Shown: positions 37,250 to 48,000 of the stretch, one piece after another
Numbering within the stretch: position 1 is the stretch's first letter
How the letters are laid out: each line of letters opens with the position of its first letter
Assembly: GCF_027579695.1 (NCBI RefSeq)
Contig: NC_083577.1
Location: forward strand, 53,751,283 to 53,815,282
Length of the DNA stretch: 64,000 nt
Reading direction: 5' to 3'
Origin: Neoarius graeffei
Lineage: Eukaryota; Chordata; Actinopteri; Siluriformes; Ariidae
Notes under the pieces: model-generated
The model's database searches: none
What the model was told of the DNA's origin: nothing
The model's input: the letters and a program-made list of their open reading frames with translations, nothing else
Program-made: the position numbers and the translations under genes

Positions 37250-37640
37250 ACCAGAACCAAAGTCTGATCGGCGGTACTTGTTATTATTCAGTCGCTTCGT
37301 ACTGTGAGAAAGCGACCATATAAAGCGCGAAGACACCAGAGTCCATGCAAACGTAGTTGCCATTTTGGAGTCGTTTTGGAGTTTCAAAATATAACACGAA
37401 AATTGTGTCAACCGTGACTTTTGAGAACTTTTGAAACTTTTAAACCATCGCCACACATCGCACTTTTGATTCTGGAAAGTTAGAACGGAAATGGAAGAAA
37501 CGGAAACAAAACAACAGAAGGGCAATGTAAAAGCAGCCGGAAATCCTGGCGAAAAGTGCACGGCGCTGTCAGACTTCCGAAAACGGGCTGAAGAAACGAG
37601 ACGCCGCTGCGCTCCGAATTAACTCGTTTATACGGAAAGT
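37250..37640 (-). promoter_or_regulatory. gabpa: gabpa promoter and first-exon region, ETS-site rich
   Basis: CpG-richer than its surroundings, with many GGAA/TTCC cores (aacggaaatgg, aaacggaaac, gccggaaatcc, gacttccga, tacggaaag). This suits a TATA-less housekeeping promoter open to autoregulation by GABP. The exact start site is not visible. Confidence 0.55.
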
Positions 37641-38560
37641 AAATGTATTCCTGAGGTCAGTTAATAACATTTCAGTGTTCTAACATGCTCGGTTAAAGTA
37701 CCTGGCCTTTGTTTACTGGTTAGCTTATCAGGACAACAACACGCTAACGAGAAACACAGACACGCCTGGTCACTCCGCTAGCTAGTTGGTCGCCCATATG
37801 ACACCGTACTTAGCTACTTCATCAGCTGTGATTGCATATTAGCAAGAACTTCTTTGCCGTGTGTTTTGGTAATATTAAGACCACGGTTATGTATTACACC
37901 ACGCTGAATATAAAAGAAGTTACTTCACCTGGTAAAAGAGAGCTACATGGGCCACTGTTAGCACAGCAGCTAGCTGGTTAGCTAGTGTCAATGGTAAACT
38001 CTGTCATGATGCTAACTAGCATTAGCCAATAGTAGAATTTCAACAAAAAGCGGGAAAGAGCTCAGGCCGGAATTAACAACATAACAGTACACATTTAGAG
38101 AAGTAGAGTCTACATTCATATACGGTTTAACTGAAGAAATACAAGTGAGTTGTATTATACGTTACCTTTTTTTTTTTTTTTTTTAGGAATGGTAAGTGTT
38201 GTAGCTTTTAGAGTTTGGTGGGTTTTTCTCTCTCTCTCTCTCAGGACTTTGGTTGTAAGCTGCTAGCTTAGTGTGTGCTAACTTCACTAAATGTTCATGC
38301 TAGTTTTTGGTGAGCTGGGGGCGGGGATGTGGAGGAGGCCTGAGCTCAACAACAACCGCGTTTATTTCAAATAAAACTGACTCAGCAGTGTTTACTGACC
38401 GTGCATGGGGAACTGACGGGGTTTACACACACGCTTTGTTCACCGTCACGAATTCACACACTGTACACGACTGGAAAGTTTGTTTTCTTTAATCTATCGT
38501 CTGCTGAAGTCCACCAGAACCGTTTATTTGACACTTTTACAATGAATGATATGTAACTTA
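37641..38560. other. region upstream of gabpa; no gene recognised
   Basis: In tetrapods ATP5PF starts here on the other strand. No frame resembling that subunit was found. Contains CpG-containing but mostly AT-rich DNA and homopolymer T (38164-38185). Confidence 0.5.
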
Positions 38561-38563
38561 TCT

Positions 38564-38700
38564 AGAAGGGTTTTTTTTCCCCTCTATTTTCTATTCTCTG
38601 TTTATCTGTAATGATGATGCTGGAATCTTAATTTCCCTGAGGGAACCCTCCCAAAGGGATCAATGAAGTTCTATCTAATCTCTAATCTAATATACTTTGA
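38564..38700 (+). mobile_element. LINE 3' tail fragment (same family as 57047-59727)
   Basis: Matches in reverse the 3' end seen at 57145-57250 and 61250-61360: tgatgatgctggaatcttaa, then ctgagggaaccctcccaaag, ending in a ctaatctaat tract. No coding sequence. Confidence 0.82.
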
Positions 38701-38999
38701 TTGATTGATTGAAAACCCGTCCACTTACCTCCATTAAAACTACTAGGATCTCTGTCTGTCTATGAATACTGGATCTATTGGTTGTTTTACAATCAGGGTA
38801 CAAAGTTTGTGTCACAGGGGTCCAAAATTCAAATTGATTCAAACTGGTTCTTGTACCAGTTTTTAAGTGAAGGACGAGTTAAAGAACAGATTTCAGGTAA
38901 TTTTTTGACGTGTGTGTATGGTAGTTTTGTGTAATCTGCTATAAGATAAAGAAGATTAAGTGTAGCTTTAAGCAGGAATGGGAGAAACAAATGAAGTGA

Positions 39000-39150
39000 T
39001 TCTCGGAGAGGACTTTTTTTTTTTTTTTTTGGACAATTCAGAATTTATGTCCCAATATCTTGACCACATTTTAGGATGAAAATAATCATTTTAGATATGT
39101 TATTTTATATTGAAAAATTAGCTGTCTCGGAGAGGACTTCTTTTTTTTTT
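39000..39150. repeat. tandem-like motif ctcggagaggactt(T)n
   Basis: tctcggagaggactt plus a T run occurs at about 39001 and again at about 39124, 120 bp apart. Confidence 0.5.
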
Positions 39151-40082
39151 TACACAATTACATACTAATTTGATCAAAATAGTCTGAAAACTTACTGGCA
39201 TTCAACATTAAAACGTAACTATGTTTCCAATGATATGGAACCAAATATTTGTTTTATGGTATAAAGAATGCTTTAAGTGCATCCCTTTTGGAGCTGTGGT
39301 CAAAAAAGCACTTTTTCTAAATGACACAAGTAATTTTGCTAAATATGACACATATTGCCATACATTCACCAAAAATAATATCACCAATTTTTTTTCCATG
39401 GTAAATAGAGCTATCACAGGGCTACAATAAACAACCAAGTTTATTTAGTCAAGCCTTTTGATATTGAAGATAAGAAGTGTTAAATGTGATTTTTAGCTTG
39501 CATACCCTGATTGTCAAACAACCCCTATAATGCATTTAGGAAATGCCCCCAAAAGCCTAACATCACTAACATGAATCAGTGAAAACTTTAACTACTAAAT
39601 GATTTTAATATGCATCATTTTGTAAGACATTTTATTTAAAAAGTACAAACCCCATAATAATTAAAACTATTGTGCAATGTTAATCCTAAACTTGACACTG
39701 TCATGTAGAAGTTCTGTTGTACTGATCTCTCCCATGATTTGGTAAATAATGAAAAACATATAACACAAATGAAAGACATGAAGAACCAGGATAACACATG
39801 AAAGTGAAAACACTTATTTCCAATGTGGTCCGAGGAATCACATAACTATCATGGACACATTACTACCAAAAAGAACAAAATATGTGTTATTTTCATGGTG
39901 TACGAGCTGATTAAAAAGAGAATTTTAACTAAATTATTTATAGATTTAATATGGCCTGGATCATTTTGTATTGGCACTATAATTATTGTTAATTGCATAA
40001 TATGCATAATGATGATATTATGGTGTCTGTGTACGTATGGATGTGTATAGTTATAGGTATATGTATGTACTGTATATATGTA

Positions 40083-40089
40083 GTATGTA

Positions 40090-40157
<68 letters not shown>
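40083..40157. repeat. (GT)n/(AT)n microsatellite
   Basis: Compound GT then AT dinucleotide run; a second AT run lies at 40259-40286. Confidence 0.9.
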
Positions 40158-40163
<6 letters not shown>

Positions 40164-40587
40164 AAAATAAGTATCTGTATATATGATTTGATTTGGTCGA
40201 TATTATACCATGTTGGTATGTCTTGGTATGTTTTTTGTTTGTTGCTTTTGTTTTCTTTTGTATATATATATATATATATATATATAGTTTATTATGGCGG
40301 AAAGTGACGTTTGATTAGCGGTGGTATAGAGGTTTAGGATTTGATAAGTTATTTACTTCTTCCTAATCCTTTCCGAACATCATTGTTACTGCCTTGTGGC
40401 CTGTTTGTTTATCACGATGTTTTGATTATTGCATTTTTTTTTTCTTCTTTACTGTTCGGAATAAAGCAATCAATCAATTAATTCAAGTTGCACTTATGAC
40501 AACTTTTGAATCATACTTGAATCTAAATTTCATGATCACTGTAACATTAGGAAAGTTAGCCACCTTTTTAACCACCTAGTTTCTGAG

Positions 40588-41045
40588 TGGGCAGCATTGT
40601 TGCCTCGCAGCAAGAAGGTTCTTGGTTTGAGCCCAGTGGCTCAAACCAAACTTGTTTGAGAAAATTCTGATCTGTTTAAAACCGCATACATATTTCTAAA
40701 CACATCTATAAAACCAATTTGTAGAAGGGGACATTTGAGCTGTCTTTCATTTGTGTTATATGATTTTCATTATTTACCAAATCATGGGAGAGATCAGTAC
40801 AACACAACTTCAGTGTCCTTTCTATCTGGAGTTTGCATGTTCTCCCCGTGTCTGCATGGGTTTCCTCCGAGTGCTCCCGTTTCCCCCACAGTCCAAAAAC
40901 ATGCAGGTTAGGTTAACTGGCTACTCTAAATTGCCCATAGGTGTGAGTGAGTGTTTGTGCACAGAAAGGAACTGGCCACCCTACTGCTGCAATTCTGGCC
41001 AAGTCAACCAAACATGGTTTGCCTCAAGCCCAGATGGGGTTCATC
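40588..41045 (+). mobile_element. SINE S1-like copy, split
   Basis: Head gcagcattgttgcctcgcag to gagcccagtggc, then 172 bp of inverted-repeat DNA (40640-40812), then the SINE body from ggagtttgcatgttctcccc to ctaaattgcccatagg. Diverged 3' end. Confidence 0.65.
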
Positions 41046-41379
41046 AGTGATGACGAGTTTGAGTATTATTCTTCTAATCTTAAATGTCTAAACCCATGAA
41101 CATTTTAGTGACCTCGCTGAGCTCAAATGTCCCCTTCTACAAATTAGTTTTATAGATGTGTTTAGAAATATGTATGCGGTTTTAAACAGATCAGAATTTT
41201 CTTGTAAACAAGTTTGGCTCATACATCTGTACGTATGACATATATACGATAATTCAAGATGATTGGATTCTTTAAAAATCACATTTTTACTTCAGGGATG
41301 TTTTATAAACACAGAATTTTTATCTGCTGGAAGTTGTGCCTACTGAATAAATCAGTTTAACAGACAGTTTTGGTGTGCT

Positions 41380-42031
41380 TTCTTTTCTTTTTTTTCTTTA
41401 TTTGAAATGAACAGTTACCCATGCAAAAGCTTTTGAAACACTTTTACTCATTCACTTCCTGTTCCACACAGTATTACAATAGTATAAAAATAGTATAGCT
41501 TTTTCTCAGACTGTAAAAAGACCACTAAGAATAAAAACACTTCCTGCACATGGAATTAAACATACCAAGAAGAGATGAGATAAACGTTATAACTGTAGCA
41601 AATGACCATGTTGACTTGTCTACAGTGAAAGTGTATAAATACAGTAGGTCATACATAACAGCTCCTGCCAGGCCTGCAGTGATAAAACCTTACCAATAGG
41701 GGGGGTTGCAGATGGTCTGTCTGTCTCTATCGGGAAGTCACATGTATTATTGTCAATGTCCAAAAGCTTGGGATATTTTATTAGGGAATCTCGGTTCCAC
41801 ATCATAGTGGATGGATGTAGACTGTTCCACACTGGTAGACATGACACTTTCAGTGACCTCATCCAGCTCTGAGTGTATGGAGAGGTAAAACAGGTTGAAG
41901 CTCCATGAATCAGCAAGGTGGTGCACTGTCTGTACACTGAGCTGGCCGTTCATCAGTTTCCAGATGTTTAAAGCAAACTGACAATCTGGTGCTTATAAGC
42001 ATATGCCGCCATCCATGTCTTGGAAAAGCAT
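41380..42031 (-). other. jam2: jam2 3' UTR (probable)
   Basis: Sequence downstream of the jam2 stop, with AATAAA on the minus strand at 41402-41397. Reading frames here do not resemble known proteins. Confidence 0.55.
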
Positions 42032-42070
42032 TTAAATCACAAAAGATTCTGTGTGCTTGTAATGTTTAGG
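42032..42070 (-). CDS. jam2: jam2 terminal exon, PDZ-binding C-terminus
   Basis: Reads PKHYKHTESFVI then TAA after a strong tcttttctcag acceptor. The -SFVI end is the class II PDZ ligand typical of JAM proteins. Confidence 0.8.
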   Translation of the reverse strand, partial: PKHYKHTESFVI

Positions 42071-45000
42071 CTGAGAAAAGAAAGCAATCATGATCAGCAA
42101 AAAGAACTTAAGTGAAATTAGACTGAATCACAAAAATGCCTCTGGCCATTTAAATATCTGCAATATTTCAGCATTATCTTTGTTTAGGATATATTTTGGA
42201 GGCCTGATTTTCCAAATAATTATTATGATTAGATTTAGATACCAGAGTCCTATTGTTTTTTTTTGTTGTTGTTGTTTTAAGGGAAACACAAGACAAATTT
42301 CTCTGATCCTGATTAAGTGAAATAGTTTCAATTGACAATTCTACAGTATTGGAGTTTAATTCAATCCAGGAAATGGAGCCTATGATTTTCAAAACTGATT
42401 TTCAAGCCATTTAATGTTATTTCTTCTAAATCAAAGATCTTATGAAAGGGTAACATGCCTCACCTCGTTCTGCTGATTTAGAAAATTCTAAGTTTTTAAT
42501 ATTCAAACAGCACAGATACTGCATACTTACATCTGCTGGGGGGCTGTAGTTTGCCATGTTTCTAAAAAGTAATAAGATGATATTATTGTTATTGTTGTTG
42601 TTGTTGTTATTACTGTTATTATTATAGAGTATTACCTTTTACATTTTCCTCTTTTCCTTTCCTCTGTTACAAAATGACAATGCAGAAGCTGATTAGAACA
42701 GATCACCATGAATAGGCAAACAGCAACACAAGAAATCACATTAAAAGAACCTCAATTGCATGTTGTTTTTAACTGTAATATTACGATTTTAACAGAGGGA
42801 ATACTCACTGTAACAGTAGCCTCGCTGGCAGCACAGAAAAACAGTCAGAGAGCAGGAGAGCAATAAGAGTGCAGCACCCACTCCAACTGCTATTACTAAA
42901 GTCAGATTCAGCTCAACTGAAACAAGCACACACACAGCACATGGCATTACTGGTATACATGGACGCTCCTGCTGAGCACCATGAATCATTTTAGAACTTA
43001 CACTCAGCGACATTCATATGCTGACCCACGCAGCTCTTTGGTGGCTCAATACCGTCAGAGGCTTCACAGCGGTATCGTCCTGCATCAGATATTGATAAGC
43101 TTGTAAACTTCTGATAAAACAATTAAAGACAAAGGGAAGCTGTTGTTAAGAGTGAGATGATTTACAAGTCAAGTCATCTTAAAATAAATGTCAAAAACAA
43201 ATAAAGGTGCAAGTTGAGCAGTTGAGTGTAATGAGAACTAGAAATGAGCTTGTGTTTGTATGGGTGCATCCATATAACAAAGCACAATTGCACCTTTATA
43301 CTATTAAACATTAAACCATTCTTGTTGGATTTCAGAAAGTACCAGAATGCCTGTTTTGTTGTCTATGATGTAGTTAATGTCTGGGACATGGGCTATACTC
43401 AGAGGCCTGTTGTCTTTATACCAGCTGTAAGTGACAGGTGGGACAGTGTGCCTGTACTCGCAGTGCAGTTCCACTACAGAGCCACTCATCGCAATTGCAG
43501 GCATGTGGCATGAAGGAGCATGGAGAGGTACTGGTCATGGGGCAGATGCAGAATTAGTCATTTTTATTAAACTTCACTGAATAGAGCTGTCTTTCAAAAC
43601 AAAATCCAAATATATTAATAATATCAATATAGTTTACGGGAGAATAAATAAGGTACATAATACAGTATAAAGTCTCTATAAATCTCGAGTGATATAAAAT
43701 GAAAGAATAAGCCCACCAAGCACATTGAGGGAGACCGTGACCTCCCCAAGACTGATCTTGTCTTGGCTTGCAGTGACTTCACAGTGATAGACCCCTGAGT
43801 CTTTCTGAGTAACACCAAGCAGGGTCACTGTCGCTCCATCGATTGAAGCTCTGCCTTTAAACAAGCCTGATGAAAGTGATAAGGCACTCAGTGCAGTCCA
43901 AACAAAACTTCAGGTTATATGAGGTTATAAAACGAGACGGGGAAAACTCAGGATAAGATAATTATATGTTTAGTTGACAATCCATTCATCCATCCGTTAT
44001 TTATACCATCAGGATCATGGGGAAGCTGGCACCAATTCCAGCAGACTTTGGGCAAGAGGCGGGGTACACCCTGTACAGGTCACTAGTCTATCACAGGGCT
44101 GCTATTGTTCCATTTATGTTGGAATTCTAATGCATGCTTGTGAAAGGCTTATGTTAAATGGTTGGATTGAGGGTGAGTTTGAGTACCGTCGAGTTTTATT
44201 AGCCAAATAAAATGGTATAAGTGCATATTCCTTTTATTTTGCCAATCTAATGCAGGACTAACACAGAGAGGAACAAGCATTCAAGCTCACATTCACACCT
44301 ATAGGCAATTTAGAATAACTAGTTGATCTAATCTGCATATGGGAGGCAATGGTGGTGTAGTGGTTAGCGCTGTCACCTCACAGCAAGAAGGTCCGGGTTC
44401 GAGCCCCGTGGCCAACGAGGGCCTTTCTGTGCGGAGTTTGCATGTTCTCCCCGTGTCCGCGTGGGTTTCCTCCGGGTGCTCCGGTTTCCCCCACAGTCCA
44501 AAGACATGCAGGTTAGGTTAACTGGTGACTCTAAATTGACCGTAGGTGTGAATGTGAATGATTGTCTGTGTCTATGTGTCAGCCCTGTGATGACCTGGCG
44601 ACTTGTCCAGGGTGTACCCCGCCTTTCGCCCATAGTCAGCTGGGATAGGCTCCAGCTTGCCTGCGACCCTGTAGAACAGGATAAAGTGGCAAGAGATAAT
44701 GAGATGAGATGAGATCTAATCTGCATGTCTTTGAACTGTAGGAGAAATTCGGAGGACCTGGAGGAAACCCACGCAGGCAGGAGGAGAACATGCAAACTCC
44801 ACACAGAAAGGCCCCGGTCAACCATGAGATTCGAACACAGAACCTTATTAAACACTCTTGTTCTTAACTTAGGTTTTGTTAAAAGACAAAACAACAACCA
44901 CGTGAAAAAACTCACCTGTAAATTCACCACCAAAATAAACATAGGAGATATCTTGGCCTTTCTTTTTCCATTCTATCCGTGGATTGGTCTCTTTTTCTGT

Positions 45001-48000
45001 CTGGAACTTACAGGAGAGAACAGCATCTATTTCCATTAGGAGAAATAACGTGACATTAAAGCTTAGACTATATGAAGCGTAATGCCTTAAAACACTGACC
45101 CAACTCTGTATAGTCAATGCTGGTCATCAAAACAAGCTTACTTACTTGTGTTCTCATGGACCTCCATTTTTGGGTTGCTGGTTGTTACAGTTACGGAAAT
45201 GGTGCCATGAACTGTGTCAGGAAAAAGAGGAATGTATAATGACATAAATATGTTCTTTGCACCGTGTAAAAATACCATTAAAAAAGAAAAAGTAGGAAGA
45301 AGAACTTTACAAACATGTCTAGGTTTCTCCTTTCCTGCTAATTATTCGTTGTTAAATACTGAGTTTGGTTGCTAGCTAGGCTAAAATTGTGTATAAACCA
45401 TAGAATGTAGACAGACACCCCGTAAGCACACCGTCCCCTTAAAGTATTCACCTTCATAGCAGCTAACCATGAATAGTAATGCTCATTAAACTCCTGCTCT
45501 ATTTGTTCATTGTTATTACAGCTACCATTCCTGACCCTAAAATGTAGGATAGTAGATCACTTAGCAAAAAGGGGAGAAACTACTATTTGCTCCATGAATA
45601 AAGAACATTACCCTACTGCTAAACAACTCACATAAAATACAACTTAACATACATTCCCATTCTTGCTCTGTCTGTGCCAAGAACAGGGATGCACTGGAAT
45701 GTGTCTGATGGATGGTTTGGGGCTGTGTGATAAGTCTGTCCAGATAACCCCTGTGCTCTCTCTTTTTCATTTTTATCAGTTTTAGAGCCCTGTCCATAAT
45801 CTCAAAGTATGTGAACACTGAAAGTAAAGTGGAAAAGAAAGAAACAAATAGTGAAGGTCTGGCTGTATGAAGTTGAAGGAGCCTTCTTTTAGTCGAGATA
45901 AATATTTACTACGTAACTCAAACCTGAAAGGAATTTTTACTTTGTTATTCTTTTAAAATGGCGGCATGGTGGTGTAGTGGTTAGCACTGCTGCCTCACAG
46001 CAAGAAGGTTCTGGGTTTGAGCCCAGTGGCCAAAGGGGGCCTTCCTGTGTGGAGTTTGTATGTTCTCCCCGTGTCTGTGTGGGTTTCCTCCAGGTGCTCC
46101 GGTTCCCTCCACAGTCCAAAGACATGCAGGTTAGGCTAACTGGTGGCTCTAAATTGACTGGAGGTGTGGATTTGAGTGTGAATGGTTGTTTGTCTCTATG
46201 TGTCAGCTCTGCGATGATCTGGCGACTTGTCCAGGGTGTACCCCGCCTCTCGCCCATAGTCAGCTGGGATAGGCTCCAGCTTGCCCACGACCCTGCACAG
46301 GATAAGCGGTTACGGATAATGGATGGCTGGATGGATGGAATTTTTTTAAAAATAAGGAATACATTGTTTTATATAAATATTGTCTTAAATAAAGAATTAA
46401 TGCATTTTGTTGCCTTTATACTTGTATTCTGCTCACTGACAAAGTTTAATCTAAATCTAAAATGTCTCAATTCACATTTCATGTTCTCATCTCATCTCAT
46501 TATCTCTAGCCGCTTTATCCTTCTACAGGGTCGCAGGCAAGCTGGAGCCTATCCCAGCTGACTACGGGCGAAAGGCGGGGTACACCCTGGACAAGTCGCC
46601 AGATCATCACAGGGCTGACACATAGACACAGACAACCATTCACACTCACATTCACACCTACGGTCAATTTAGAGTCACCAGTTAACCTAACCTGCATGTC
46701 TTTGGACTGTGGGGGAAACCGGAGCACCCGGAGGAAACCCACGCGGACACGGGGAGAACATGCAAACTCCGCACAGAAAGGCCCTCGCCGGCCATGGGGC
46801 TCGAACCCAGGACCTTCTTGCTGTGAGGCGACAGCGCTAACCACTACACCACCGTGCCGCCCATTTCATGTTTAAAATCTTAAAAACGTTTTGTAGCTAC
46901 ATTATCTACAACCCCAAATCCAAAAAAGTTGGGACAAAGTACAAATTGTAAATAAAAAAAATGGAATGCAAAAATTTACAAATCTCAAAAACTGATATTG
47001 TATTCACAATAGAACATAGACAACATATCAAATGTCGAAAGTGAGACATTTTGAAATTTCATGCCAAATATTGGCTCATTTGAAATTTCATGACAGCAAC
47101 ACATCTCAAAAAAGTTGGGACAGGGGCAATAAGAGGCTGGAAAAGTTAAAGGTACAAAAAAGGAACAGCTGGAGGACCAAATTGCAACTCATTAGGTCAA
47201 TTGGCAATAGGTCATTAACATGACTGGGTATAAAAAGAGCATCTTGGCGGGGCAGTGGCTCTCAGAAGTAAAGATGGGAAGAGGATCACCAATCCCCCTA
47301 ATTCTGCGCCGACAAATAGTGGAGCAATATCAGAAAGGAGTTTGACAGTGTAAAATTGCAAAGAGTTTGAACATATTATCATCTACAGTGCATAATATCA
47401 TCAAAAGATTCAGAGAATCTGGAAGAATCTCTGTGCGTAAGGGTCAAGGCCAGAAAACCATACTGAGTGCCCGTGATCTTCGGGCCCTTAGACGGCACTG
47501 CATCACATACAGGCATGCTTCTGTATTGGAAATCACAAAATGGGCTCAGGAATATTTCCAGAGAACATTATCTGTCAACACAATTCACCGTGCCATCCGC
47601 TGTTGCCAGCTAAAACTCTATAGTTCAAAGAAGAAGCCGTATCTAAACATGATCCAGAAGCGCAGACGTCTTCTCTGGGCCAAGGCTCATTTAAAATGGA
47701 CTGTGGCAAAGTGGAAAACTGTTCTGTGGTCAGACGAATCAAAATGTGAAGTTCTTTATAGAAATCAGGGACGCCGTGTCATTCGGACTAAAGAGGAGAA
47801 GGACGACCCAAGTTGTTATCAGCGCTCAGTTCAGAAGCCTGCATCTCTGATGGTATGGGGTTGCATTAGTGCGTGTGGCATGGACAGCTTACACATCTGG
47901 AAAGACACCATCAATACTGAAAGGTATATCCAGGTTCTACCGACTAGTGGCAGCGTGTCCGCCTCTCGATCGGGAGATCGTGAGTTCTATTCACGGTCGG

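Larger units (their letters stand above)
39716..41222. repeat. two interleaved long inverted repeats
   Basis: Pair A: 39716-39778 with 40743-40812, about 60 bp (atctctcccatgatttggta and its complement). Pair B: 40640-40745 with 41113-41222, about 105 bp (accgcatacatatttctaaa and its complement). The B and A' arms are contiguous and sit within a split SINE. No transposase was found. Confidence 0.75.

Noticed and set aside
37641-38560. ATP5PF gene divergent from gabpa
   Set aside because: Expected from mammalian order, but no frame in the region resembles the protein.
39993-40307. 104-codon frame
   Set aside because: Translates the (GT)n/(AT)n microsatellite into Val/Cys/Tyr/Ile runs.
41620-41937. 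105-codon minus-strand frame as a jam2 coding exon
   Set aside because: It lies after the -SFVI stop in the probable 3' UTR and has no JAM similarity, although a gtaagg occurs at its end.
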